A DNA stretch of 64,000 bases from assembly GCF_016859285.1 (NCBI RefSeq), contig NC_053417.1, positions 21,096,206 through 21,160,205 on the forward strand, written 5' to 3'. How positions within the stretch are numbered: the stretch's first letter is position 1; each line of letters begins with the position of its first letter. The notes under the pieces are model-generated. The model made no database searches, was not told the DNA's origin, and saw only the letters and a list, made by a program, of their open reading frames with translations. The translations under genes were made by a program, and so were the position numbers. Source of the stretch: Xiphias gladius. Its lineage: Eukaryota > Chordata > Actinopteri > Istiophoriformes > Xiphiidae. Positions 12,401 through 23,756 of this stretch are shown here, in pieces.

Positions 12401-15400
12401 AAATAAGGATTATAAATTGTTAGGACTTAGAAATATAAATTATCAGCATGTGTGGCAACCCTGTCTCTTGCTTCGATTGGAGAGTTTCCAACTGTTACTC
12501 ATTACGTGAGAAGGTTCTGTTAACTTGTGTCTTTTAATTGTGGAACCATCTCAGAACTTATACAGTGCGTGAGTTGACTACATTTACAACTAACGGTTCA
12601 TTTAACTCCTCAAACTGAGTTTTTTTTTTTTTTTTTTTTTAGAAACATTGTTAGGTTAATAGCACACTTTCCAGCATGAATCACATTTGAGTTAAAACTC
12701 TTCAGAAAGCCTTGTTTTCTGTGTCTTTATCTGTGTGAGGAAAAGTCACGATCAATGTTTGTTTTGTGTGATTTAAAGCGTCTGTGTCAGCGACAGCCGT
12801 GGGCGGAGGCATTATGTTTTTAGGATGCCCGTCCGTCCGTCCGCCCGTCCATCTGTCCATCCGTCCATCCGTCCCTTTCTTGTGAACACAATGTCTCAGA
12901 AACACCTTGAGGGAATTTCTCAAAATTTGACACAAACGTTCACTTGGACTCAAGGATGAACTGATTAGAATTTGGTGGTCAAAGGTCAAAGGTCATGGTC
13001 ACTGTAACCATTATTCAACACCAGAACTCAGGAACAGAAGAGGACATTGTGACCATCTTTCCTGCAATTTGACTGGTTGGCGGAGGTATGCAACCGCAAG
13101 GTGGTAATTCTACTTTAAGCAAAACCATGCACACCATGCTGAAAGTAATAAGTAGATGATAAGTGTCAACATCTACGAATGCAAACACTCTTTCTTCAAA
13201 GCAAATTTCAGCCACCCTGCTAACAGAGTAGCAAAGGCTTTGGTGTCAGGGCAGTGTTGTGCATGGGGGCATTGGGAGTAAAAATGTCAATACAACTGGA
13301 AAGATAAAAATAAGTACAACTGGAAATCAACAACTTGTGACACCAAAACTAAGCTGTTGATAAATTAACACTGAGTCAATTTTTTCTGACAGAAAATAAC
13401 CTAAATCTGTATGAGTGCTCATCTTACCCCTATTAACACCCCAGCAGTGTGTGCTAATCCAATGGCTAAGTTTCCTGGTTCAGGGCTCTCCCTCCGTCGC
13501 TGTTCCTCCACTGCGAACACAGTGAACACCATCTGGAAGGTGCACAAAACCTCTATGCCCAGCGCCTGGGCTGCATTCAGCTCTATAGGCACCTGAGTGA
13601 TGTGGAAGATGCGCAAAGAGAGAGGAAGAGGAGCAGGACAAGTTAAAAAAAAAAAGACAAGAAAATCCTGCAAAGATGTCATGTCTCTCACACTTTAAAA
13701 GGTGACACATTTATATTTTGAGAACTGACCCTGTTGACAAAGTGGTCTGCAGTGGTTTTCAGCGACAGGGCCAGGTAGAGGGCTCCGGCTCCTAAAGAGG
13801 CCCCTAGACACTGTGCAGTGATATAAACAAGGGCCCTGAGAACATCCAGCCTCCGAGTGGCCAATAGAGACAGAGTCACTGCAGGGTTCACCTGGTCAGA
13901 GAGCACAATCACAGGCTTAAAAAACAATTAATTTACACAAAAACTCAACAACTGCCAGTGGTGGAGAGTAACTAAGTACATCTACTCAGGTACCGTACTT
14001 ATCTACAATTCTGAGGTACTTGTAGTTGAGTATGTCTTTTTTCGTCTACTACCCACTATAGTCATCCGACAGCTGTATTAACTAGTTACAGTACACGTTA
14101 AGATTTTATATGAAAAAACATATTATGAGCTTTTAAAAACAGTGTATTATTACAGATCCTTTGTGACTTGTGACCCCTTACAAAAAGAGCAGTGTCTGCT
14201 TGTTTCCCCTTGTCATGTTTCAGATGTTTATGAGTTGTTAGCTGCTCCAACAAAGAGACATTTCCCCTCTAAACTTCTCAGATGGTTCCATTTAAATAAC
14301 TGTTCATGGCCCAAAGAGGTCAAATTATCCAATTTTTTTTTTAAAAATAGGCAAAGATTAGAGAAAATACCAAAAAATAAATGTAAATTTCATCTTTCAT
14401 ATCCCATTCATCATCTCACAACCCCTCAGATTTATTTTGTGACCCTTTGGAGGGGCTCAACCCTGGGTTGGAAACCACCGAACTAAACTACCTCACAAAG
14501 ATAAAGCTATTAATGTTAAATATAATATTGTATCAGCAACAGGGGCCCATTTTCAAGAACAAGTACTTTTACTTTTGATACTTTAAGCTCATTTAGTTGA
14601 TAATACTTTTTACTTCACTCGAATAACTTTTTATATGCAGGACTTTTATTTGTAAGGAAGTATTTTTACTTGGTGGTATTGGTACTTCTACTTCAGTAAA
14701 GGCTCAGAGCACTTCTTCCACCACTGACAACTGCTTTGTTACCACCGACAAAGAGTTTCAATCACGCTTAGGTCAATCAGAAAAAGGCAAAATAAAATTT
14801 TAATATCAATAAGACGTTCACCTGTGCCCCACTTATTTCTCCAAAACAGTGTCCCAGTGCAACAATCACCACACCCACCGCCACAGCTGGGTACAGGGGT
14901 CCCACAGAGGCCTCCCCAGGGCCTGGCACAGAGGCACCCAGCACGGCACTCACTAGCACCAGGGTGCCGAGCAGCTCTGCCAGCACGGCTCGCCAGAACT
15001 GCCGACTCCGTAGCTCCTCGAAAAAAAAGCGACATAAACAAAGATGGCTATTATTTAGTCCACTCTAGAAACCGGAATCCCGCTCAAATCTCAAATAGCG
15101 CTGGGTTCGATGATTAAAACTTTGTGATAAAGTCAAATACTTTTTATAGTCACAGAGCCTATTAAAGGCTGTGTATCTTAAGACAAGCTCTCCCCTGCCA
15201 TCAGAAGCTATAAAAACTGACACAGGTGGTCTTACAAACATTAAATGAGACATAGACAACTTAGTGTATCAATATCTAACTATCTCAACGTTGTGTCAGT
15301 AACATGTATTTCAACCCTTTAACTCATTCTGTTTAATTCTGTCTTGATCACAAATGCATGGATTCTCCCTAAATCATAACATGTTGTAACCATCTGACCA

Positions 15401-15616
15401 AAGAACTAACAAAGTGCTGCCTTTGCTGCAGCAGTTCAAACTGCCATCAAACACACACACATAAAATAACCCACTCCTTGGTGAAAGTGATGTTGAGCGA
15501 ATACATTTCCCTTTTTTGTTTCAGGATAGTCAAGAACCCGTGTCCTGTAAATGGAAATCATGAGGAATTTAAACAGCAATGCGATAAGATAAGATGTTTA
15601 CCTCACGCCACGTCAT
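6454..15616 (-). CDS. aqp14: Aquaporin of the AQP4-related class, probably Aqp14
   Basis: Six coding exons: 15602-15616, 14822-15019, 13730-13891, 13428-13592, 7712-7792 and 6454-6669. All junctions are GT-AG and the reading frame is unbroken, giving 278 aa. The chosen start is MTWRE followed by ELRSRQFWRAVLAELLG. The two pore boxes are VNPAVT and MNPARS, and exon 4 is the 81-bp exon typical of AQP genes. Regions such as GFWENHWVYWIGP resemble AQP4. Counting back from the NPA boxes, the filter positions that are Phe and His in AQP4 are both Val here, while Ala and Arg remain. A non-aromatic filter, AQP4 relationship and absence from eutherians are reported for Aqp14, so I favour that name. 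The Ser/Thr-rich C-terminus (TASMTGSSLST) could be phosphorylated. The frame above the start is open for about 32 codons with no other Met, so an additional upstream exon is possible. Confidence 0.8.
7504..7580. repeat. CA / TA / TG compound microsatellite
   Basis: A CA tract, a short TA tract, then a TG tract. The whole block is therefore close to an inverted repeat that could form a hairpin. It lies in the intron 3' of exon 4 of the aquaporin gene. Confidence 0.85.
7581..7636. mobile_element. Back-to-back Tc1-like terminal repeats (short palindromic relic)
   Basis: A cattcagccatattaaaacc-like transposon end is followed directly by its inverted partner (gttttaatgttgtgg). This leaves a roughly 50-bp palindrome with nothing between the ends. 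The same arrangement recurs at about 8228-8290. Confidence 0.6.
7816..8295 (+). mobile_element. Tc1-like transposase C-terminal fragment plus second palindromic end pair
   Basis: From about 7876 the plus strand reads QQMVWPPQSPDLYINESVWD, the block around the last catalytic acidic residue of DD34E transposases, and then runs to a stop near 8030. No N-terminal half is present. At about 8228-8290 two inverted transposon ends (ctgatcagccac... and ...gttttaatgttgtggctga) sit next to each other. The fragment begins only about 25-80 bp beyond exon 4 of the aquaporin. Confidence 0.75.
8310..8390. repeat. TATC / AT microsatellite
   Basis: Imperfect tatc units pass into an alternating AT stretch. It lies inside the large aquaporin intron (7793-13427). 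Confidence 0.85.
9921..11525 (-). mobile_element. Tc1-like transposon with long inverted terminal repeats
   Basis: Both ends begin cagttaggtacataagta and carry imperfect inverted repeats of about 230 bp (roughly 9921-10150 and 11300-11525), including matching ctttcagctttaattc-like and tccctcattttcagaggctc segments. The left flank is TA, the Tc1 target; the right flank reads TG, so that copy of the target has changed. A broken transposase lies on the minus strand. The element sits in the large intron of the aquaporin gene. Confidence 0.88.
10200..11172 (-). pseudogene. Broken Tc1-like transposase
   Basis: The minus strand starts with an ATG at 11172 and an N-terminal region (MRSNEVSMQVRKFIIRR) with a helix-turn-helix character. 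The frame shifts near 11040 and then stays open to about 10578, with paired-like DNA-binding sequence, the ILWTDETKIN block around the first catalytic Asp, VWRRKG and the GGGSVMAWAC block. It shifts again near 10620, and the C-terminal part with the remaining catalytic residues is decayed. The element could not move itself. Confidence 0.85.
12797..13112. repeat. Dispersed fish repeat containing a GTCC tract
   Basis: It starts with a gggcggaggcatt-like end and contains imperfect tccg/tcca tetranucleotides (about 12826-12875) and repeated aaaggtcaaaggtca strings. It ends with ggcggaggtatgcaaccgc. The gcggaggyat motif occurs at both ends in the same orientation. It is recognised as a repeat common in teleosts, and I do not classify it further. 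Confidence 0.6.
13956..14726. mobile_element. hAT-type MITE with 8-bp target duplication
   Basis: The ends are cagtggtgga and tccaccactg, inverted to each other. The element is flanked on both sides by the same 8 bases, acaactgc (13948-13955 and 14727-14734), the target length of hAT transposons. The interior is rich in short gtacttttactt-type strings and has no transposase. It lies in the intron between aquaporin exons 2 and 3. Confidence 0.9.
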
Positions 15617-17927
15617 TTTAAACTCGGGGGGTATGTTGTCCACAGGGGTTTTTTTTTCTCTGTAGCTCCGTCTGGCCGTCTGCCTGTGTGTAGCTGGCGG
15701 GGTCTGAGGGTTTCAGGGTCTCTGCCACATCTCTCATTAACTTGTAGAGTCGGAGAGATCCTTTGATGAGAGCAGCCTCCTCCCCCTTGGTCTCTCTCTC
15801 TCTCCTCACCTTCTCCTTACCCCACACCTCAGGTCCTGTCAAGTCTTCCTGTGCGCAAACCTTACCCAGTGCAAGCCCTTGAAAAATGCCTCTCGGAGCT
15901 TGTATGTATGACACCGTATCCTCCTGATTTTCCTCGAACAGATTAAACTGACCTTGAGCAATTTAATACATCTTCAGGAAACTAAGTGGAGCCTTTCACT
16001 CACCTTCAAACTGAAGTGATTGTGTCCACTTCGGAGGGTTGCACGATGTCTGGATAAAAATCAGACACATAGCTGGTTGACGCATTGCAGCGAGGACACA
16101 AAATAATACAACCACTTATGGAAAATGACTGAAATAACTTGATCACAACTGTAAGCACAGGGCCATTTATGGTTAAAGTTAAATGCCAGTCTGTAGCAGT
16201 TGTCAGCTTCAAATGTTGCCTGTCAAATAGTTTTTTTTTGATAAATATGACACAAAATTCACAGCTCTAAAGAGGCCAAAGAAACAACAAAGGAAATTGT
16301 TCAGCTTTGATTGTATTATTTTAACTATGTGTTTATTATTTAGGTTCTAGGATGCAGTGGTGTTGAACTGCACTGTATTATGTTAAGACATGTTTCTAAT
16401 ATTTTCTCCACAGCACTTACAAACACGAAGAATATGGGGAAGAATATTAGAAACAAATATAATGCAGTCCATTACAACAACACCACCACTAACTGCGACT
16501 TCGGTGCTAAGCATATAGCTGAATTAACTCCTCCCTGATTGTGTCCGCAAAAACTAAACATTATGATCTTTCTAAATGTAGAATTTGTGGCAAGTGCGTT
16601 GTATTCTATTGCAGTAAAGTAAAGTGCCCAAAGAGTGGGTATGAAATGGAATAGTATCGAGGAATAGTATATGCAAACTTCAAACTAGAGTAAACAAGTG
16701 TTTACATCATTTTATTTTGCCTATATTTTTCTCTGGTTTATTATATAAATTTTTTTAATGTTAACTAACCTCATTAAAAAACCAAAATAACTAATTGATT
16801 CTACTACTAAGTATTCGAAGTATTGTACGGCCTCATGTAGCTTGTTCCTCTGTGCTACAGATCTACATTTGGTGTCCAAAAACTGTTGCACTGGGTGACA
16901 TGTTTTCATGATGATAAACATGGACACTATTTTATTTTGAGTAAATCCCATATACATCGTTCTGTGGCTGTTGTGTAAAAATCCACCACTCAAAGTAGTC
17001 CCTAACAAATGCACTATTTACTGCCAGCTGTTTCAGAAAATAACTGAGCCTTTTTTTGAAAGGGCAATATATATTTATGAATAGTTTTTAGTCGCAGCTC
17101 TATGGAGGCAATGTCCGTTGATCGGTCGGTCGGTCCACCACTTTGGTCCAGGCTGAAGTGTCTCCTGTTGGGCTGAAGTGCGTTGGCGTGTCCTGAGCGC
17201 CTGGCACCTATTACTGCAGCTCAGCCTGATATTCGTATCATTTATAGTAGAGAGGGGCCGTTAGGGAGCAGAGGCGACCATAGCAACAAGAACAGAACAA
17301 ATCCTCTGCTTCGAAATTATCCATTGGGTCAAACACTGCATTTTAGCAGCAGATAAATGTTAGATAAACACGACTCTTCCTTCTGTCCTCTCATATTTTA
17401 TCTCCAGGAGGGAAATGAGGTTTTCCAAATGTCCAGGTTCGCAGTGGGATTGACAGGCTTTGCGTGTTAAACAGCAGAACATATAGGTACAGACAACTAG
17501 CAAGGTGAGGAGTACAACAAATGTAACAATCCCTAGTGTGTTATATTGACACTAAACCCAAAGAGTTTTATATGATGTCCTCCCACCCTCCACAAACTAC
17601 TTGTGAGGTACCGCTCTGATCACCATGGGGACAAACTCTTTCATGATGCTGTTGCCATAGAGCCTATTGTGATGCTGCATCTGTGTGCGCTTTTCATTTT
17701 CACTCTTTGATATCAGACAAGGACATACCTTTTGAAGACGTTTTGCAAAAGAGACAGAATTCCTCTGTTTAACAGAAAAACTGGGAATATGAATTTGGAA
17801 ATGTCAGCAGTGTAACAACGGACATGATGTTCATAGTGATATGGAGATGTTTAGAGCTCAGGCTGATTCTCCTGAGCATCGGGGGTCCTCAATATGGCAG
17901 ACCAAGTCCAGAATGAACTGGTTGGTT

Positions 17928-17951
17928 GGGTTGGGTGGGGGGGTGTGGGGG
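17928..17951 (+). other. G-quadruplex-capable G tract
   Basis: Four or more runs of at least three G separated by one to two bases, followed by a (GGT)n stretch to about 17970. The pattern fits the usual quadruplex rule on the plus strand. Confidence 0.6.
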
Positions 17952-18159
17952 TGGTGGTGGTGGTGGTGGGAGGGGTGTTGTGTGCCCCATTATACCGTGG
18001 ATTACCCCCTCCTCTCCACGGCAACTGTGTAGCTATTATCCCCCCTTTTGTGGGGCTAAGCCGCAACTTTGTGGAGCGGGACGGGCGGGGGGCACGCTGG
18101 AACCCGCTGGCGTGGGGAGTTTTCAGCCCCCTCCACCCAGAGTGCTGACACTGACACAA

Positions 18160-18162
<3 letters not shown>

Positions 18163-18206
<44 letters not shown>
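18163..18206. repeat. (CA)n microsatellite
   Basis: An uninterrupted CA run just beyond the GC-rich island. Confidence 0.95.
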
Positions 18207-18208
<2 letters not shown>

Positions 18209-19531
18209 TATACACACACTCACACAAAGTGCCAGCTAAGGGATTTGACAGAGCAATAGAGGGCAAAGGGAGAGGGAGAGATGCTTTAAGAGACACAGGA
18301 CATGCATTTATTGTTTTAAAGTCTGAGTATATCTATATATTTTTGTTTTTCCATGCATGTCGATTTAAGTGTAGAATATAAGTGTGTGTGTGTTTGTGTG
18401 TGTGTGTTGTACTTGAGTCTCTACCCCTGCAGAGCAGCTGGGAGTGATGGCAGGACGTTCACAGCAGCATGTGCCTCAGACAGGACTCTCCAGGGAGCTG
18501 CGGAGCCTCTTCCAAACACTTCACCAGAGTCCCGTCTTGGCTAAGAAGAGCTCTTTTTCACTCTTAAATGCCACATATTGCAGCACTTTGGCCGTGTGAT
18601 ATACAGTAAGGTATGGTAGAGGCATGAGGGAAACAGGCTGTGTTAAACTATTATGAAAATGTTCACCTGCCATAAACCCAATGGTGTTTTTACAGTGCCA
18701 CTTTCTTTTCAGGTATGCTGATCTTGTATTTGTTGCAATTAATCAATTAGCAGGAATATTAAAGAACCTGTCAGCCCACTATAAATGCACCATAGGCTTT
18801 TCTTTCATAAATATTTTAGAAATACAAGTGTTTCATATCAGTAATTGGTTCTGAAATGTGTCAGAGAGACGTTTTGACCACTTAATTACACTGGAGTCCA
18901 TGTCGCAAACATACCACAAATTCCAAAGGTTGATCCTTCATTCTGATCAGGTATAATAAACTAAAAACAGGCAGGTTATTTGGATGGTATGCTGGCATGT
19001 GGTCAGCTCTGTCTGATATCAATCAGAATACAAGGAAATAGTTATAGATTCATGTTCTATGCAAGAGCTGTACACGGATGACTAACTCAAGGAAAAAACA
19101 AACAGAACATATGATTCAGTTAATGTATAGAAGCACCTGCGTTTGTTAGTCATGAATGTTTATTCTTGACCTTGACAACAGTAGTTAGCTTCACTCAAGG
19201 TCCAATCACAACCTTTTTCAACCTCATTTTGGTGAGACTGAGTTACGTCCATCCACTGAGGAGGACAGGGAGATGCCGATAAAAGGTGCAGCAAAAGCTA
19301 GTAAGTGGACCTTGAGTTAAGATTTTACCGTCAGTCTGCATTTGTGGTTTTATTTAGGATTTTCCTTTGTCACTTGTCTGTCTGTATGTCCCCCCATGTG
19401 CATATCCATTATTCACTAAACTCAAAGCGCAGCAGTAAATACAGTATATATCAAATTATCGTGAACTTCTTGAACCTTGCATACTGTATATCTATTTGAA
19501 AATGCTTGCAGTTCTCATTCATTTCTCTATA

Positions 19532-19877
19532 TAGTGCTGCAACTAAGGATTATTTTTATTATTGACTAATCTGCCTTTTATTTCGTCAATTAACTCATCA
19601 CTCTGTAAAATGTCAAAAAATAGTGAAAAATGCACAACACAATTTCTCAGAGCCAACGGAGATGTCTTTAAATTCCTTGTTTTGTCTGACCATGAACCCA
19701 AAATCAGGTGTTTCATTTAATCTTATATATGACAAAGAAAAACTGCAAATGCTGACATGGAAGATGCTGAAAGCAGGTAATGTTTAGCAATATTCCTAGA
19801 AAAATGAATTAATGGATTTATCGATTATCAAAACAGATGCTGATTAAATTCAGATCAATTCAGTGTTGCAGCTCTAT
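19532..19877. repeat. Dispersed fish repeat, second copy of the 4601 family
   Basis: It begins tagtgctgcaactaagg and ends gttgcagctctatcc, an imperfect inverted pair, with an ATCGATTATC-like string inside. It resembles the repeat at 4601. Confidence 0.6.
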
Positions 19878-20333
19878 CCATATCCATGGTGAAAGTGCAA
19901 ATGTTGTATTTATTTTCTGTAAAAATGCTGTGGTTTTGGATCTTGTTTACATGTAATAAACTCATTTATACAAATTGTATATACCTACCCTCTCAGTCAC
20001 TGGATTTTTTATCTTGTAGAGATGGCCCTATTAGCTATATACAGTGAAATATATCAAATTTATCAATACAGCCTATCCCAGCATGCACTTAGCAGGAGGC
20101 CGGGTTCACTCTAACACAGGTCTAACAGAAACAGACCGATACCTCCACAGGTGAGAGTAATTTTGAGTCACCAAATGCCTTTATGTGTGAGGAAACTGGG
20201 GCCCCTGAGGGAAACCCAACATTTGGGATAAACATGGAGAGGAGACATAGAAAGGATTCAAATATAAGGAGAAAAAGAGAGAGGAAAACAGAAAATGTAG
20301 TAACAAAACAAATACTCTCTACTAGATGTGGTT

Positions 20334-20339
20334 TTTATT
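20334..20339 (-). terminator. Candidate baz2a polyadenylation signal
   Basis: AATAAA on the minus strand about 1.8 kb beyond the baz2a stop. The intervening sequence has no other gene and would be a 3' untranslated region of a length plausible for this gene. Other signals may also be used. Confidence 0.45.
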
Positions 20340-22136
20340 CAACTCACAGTACATTCTACAGATGCACACGTGTTACATCACCTTAATACAACAGAGTCTT
20401 GTAATACCTCCTCTTAAAAATGATGAATTGGTCCTAAAAATATAAAGGAACAAATTTAAAGTCACCAAAACTGTACATTATTAAAAATTCACTTAACACC
20501 ACATTTGGTTTTCATGTCTTTTTTTTTTTTCTTTTTTGAAAAAACGTCTTGTCCCTTAAAGTGTAATAAGGAACATCAAAGTTTGTTTTCTATCAACGCA
20601 TTTGAGTTCAGTGTGAGAAACAAGTTTAAATAAAACCTGGACTGTGGAATTATCCTGTCGCCTTCATAGCACATCAACCATGCCGTGCAACATCGTACAT
20701 TGGCCCTTGTACAGCAAAAACAGAAACAAAAACAACCCAAAAAAAAAAAAAAAAAAACATAAAAAGGAATGCAAGACAGAAAACTAGGCAGGGATGTGCC
20801 CAGTGCTTCATTATCAGAACTCCTTTGCAATGCTAGTCTTTAAAATGAGAGGATTTTAGCCTCGCACATAACCACCTTTAGACCTTTCCACCCGTTCAGA
20901 TGAGCTACAGACAAACATTTGATTTTGTACACGGATGAATCACTCAGTTGCAGTCTTGAAGCTGAAACACTATCTTGTCTTGAGGCAATTTTATAGCATA
21001 TAAGAGTAAAACTTCAGTGTGAGCTGTGTTATCTAATCGGACTATTTAACAGGTGCTAAAATTGCAGTAGCATCCTCTCAGTTGTGACACAGATCTGGTG
21101 CAAATAGCTGATTATTTACTCTTAACAGGAGGGACAGTGAAATATAAGAGTCTAAGCCCAGACTAACTGACCAACATTAAAAAGTCCTCCAGTTTCAGAA
21201 ACCAGTGTCTTTCACACAGCAGCAGTAGGTGGGTATATGTGTGAAATCATGTGCATGTTGTGTGTTTGTTCGTGTGTTTGTGTGTTGGTGAAAAGTGTTT
21301 GTGTGTGCGTGCAAGACTTTAAGTGGAGGTTATACAACGTCTACTCGTGACAGTCCAAAAACAGATTCCTTTTAGTTTAACTGGCCTTTTCATAAATCGT
21401 CTAGACATCTCTATAAGGTAATCTGTACACATTCACTACAAGCTATTGCTATTAAATAATCCCAGCTATTGTAATCTTTATATATATTTATATATAGAAT
21501 ATATAATAAAAATATATTGAGCAAAAAAATTACTTCTAGGAATAAGACCACGTTACATTACATTTCCATTGAACAGGTAAGAAATGGCCCAGGCTCTGAA
21601 GAGTTTTGATCCATTTTATCATTGAGCGGGTGCTAAGCAGGTCCAGTATGCAGCGGTTAGGCTGCTATAGTGTGATCAGTCCCTGACCTTCAGTATGAGT
21701 CTGAGAGCCAAAATACTCAGGGCCTGAGACCGTGTCTTCACCCCACAGCAGGGCTTGACCAAAGGCCTCGCTACGACATGGGGCTTGTGAAAGGATATGA
21801 CAGGAAAATGCAAACAGGAGATGAGGTGCTGAGGTGAAGATAAGGAGACACGAAAGGAGGAAGGAAAAGTGAAGAGAGACATGTTCTCACTCTCTGTGAT
21901 GGGGAATGGGTACAAGTTCAAGCCAGTTCAGCTGTGGGCCTTGAAAAGATTCGGCCAGTAGAGGAAACGATAACAGACAAATAGCCAAAATCTATACATA
22001 TATACCTATACATGAGAGAATACACATAGCTGGAAGAACCTCCAGACAGTCTTAGCAGTATTGGAGAGAGTGTGACTGGGACGGTGACAGCACCAACAGT
22101 CTACAGCCCCACCATCAGGGGGAACTTCATAGGCTC

Positions 22137-23756
22137 CTATTTGTCCTTATTTGAGTAGAACTCCGCCCAGCGGCTCTCAAAGAAACGCCTCATGGAGTGT
22201 CCAGCCATTCCCACCTCCGACGTGTCCTCATTGAACAGTTCACAGTTGTTGAAGACCAGGTGAGCGTCCGCCGCAAACTCCTCACAGCTGCAGTACCTGA
22301 GGCAAGACGACAGGAGAGAGAGAGAGAGAAGGCCGATGTTTAAAAGTACCAGAGCGGGACAAATTATTCTCAGGAACTGGATGATAGAGTTAGGAAAGGC
22401 TGCTGCAAATGGAAGAATGTCATACAGGATGTAACAGGATAGACAAACATTCTCTTGAGTAGGGGATGAATATTTCTTTTATAAATATGTAAGTACAGAA
22501 CTATCATCCAATCGTAGGGAACATGTAATAAACAAAGCAAACACACCTGGGCAGGGGCAGGGGAAAGAAAATGTATTATCAAGCTGAATTAAGGCCTCAA
22601 CTTACCAAGTAAAATAAAATAAAAAAAGATTTTCAGTAGATAATAGGAAAAAGCAGGACTAGCAGTAAGTTTACAAAACAATTGGTATGCAACAAGAATT
22701 TTTTTTTCTTTTAGGTTAACCGTAACCTTTTTGTGTAAGTAACTTTAAACAGTATTTTGTTGTGTGTAGAGTCTAATTTTTACACGTTTTGCCGGTTTCA
22801 GTTAAATATTTAACTGCTTTGGATAGAATTTGGGTGTTTTTTCCTATTTAAGCTACAGTTGTGTAGTTGTTTCTTTGTCAGCTTATTGTTAGTCCTGCTT
22901 TTTCCTATTTTCCTATTACTTATAATGGAAAGTTGAGGGGAATTTGCCTTAATAATACTGTATATTGTCTTTCCCCTACCACTTCCCAGGTGTGTTTGTT
23001 TATGGCTTTGTTGCTTACTTAGTCCCTACGATATATTAGCAGGCTTTTCAAATTGTCATTTGTTATATGAAATGAAGTTATATTTTAAAATTTAAAAAAA
23101 GTCATAAAAAGTTCCAGAGAGGAGGTTTTCCACCTTTTTTCAGGCAACCTGTAATGCAGTGAACCCTGAACTACTGTACTTTAGAGCAAATAAATAAAAG
23201 GAGTAAATAATTGTGTATCATGATCTGCTCTCACCCTCCCTGTAGCAGTCTCTCTCTCATTGTTAGGAAGTCCATGGGGTTTTTGATGATGCGGCGGTAG
23301 CCTGGCACCAGTCGGGGGTTGACAGGTTCAAGGAATGGCCAGGCATCTGCATGAGCCTCCATCTCCATGAGAATGATCCTGGAGGGAAATAAAATAAAAC
23401 ACATTAATCCATCATAACGCAGCTGCCAAAACAAATGCTGTCCTGTAGACTTAAAATCCTGTTGTTTAACATTAATATGATCATACTGCATGTGAATAAC
23501 TCATCAGCAACGAAGGTAAGACTCACTCGCAGAAGGTGAGGTCAGGCTGGTTGCGGGTTGTCATGCGACGCCGTTTAGTGCCGCCTCCTTCTCCAGAGTA
23601 ACGAGCGGATGAGGAAGGTGCCACGGTCTCCTTGTTCCGCGTTGCCATGCCAGAACTACGTCGTGTTGTCATCTCATCTTCAGAGCTGTCGTCTTCATAT
23701 CTTCTCTTCTTCACCCTGATCCTCATTTTTGACGAGCGCGGAGATTCATCCTCCTC
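22137..23756 (-). other. baz2a: baz2a linker and bromodomain exons
   Basis: Exons 23527-23756, 23235-23378 and 22137-22296. The first is a basic linker (TKRRRMTTRNQPDLTFCE). The next two form the bromodomain: the WPF shelf (AWPFLEPV), the NPMDF motif and the acetyl-lysine-binding Asn in NNCELFNEDTSEVG. The protein ends FFESRWAEFYSNKDK. Bromodomain binding to acetylated H4K16 is known for TIP5. Confidence 0.94.

Larger units (their letters stand above)
15617..20310. other. Spacer between the Aqp14-like gene and baz2a
   Basis: No supportable exon. The first few hundred bases should hold the aquaporin 5' untranslated sequence and promoter, with a pyrimidine-rich block at about 15775-15830. A G-rich and GC-rich island lies at about 17920-18140, followed by a CA repeat and a smaller GT tract near 18380-18410. 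A dispersed repeat lies at 19532. The human genes found between MIP and BAZ2A (SPRYD4, GLS2, RBMS2) are not seen here. Confidence 0.6.
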
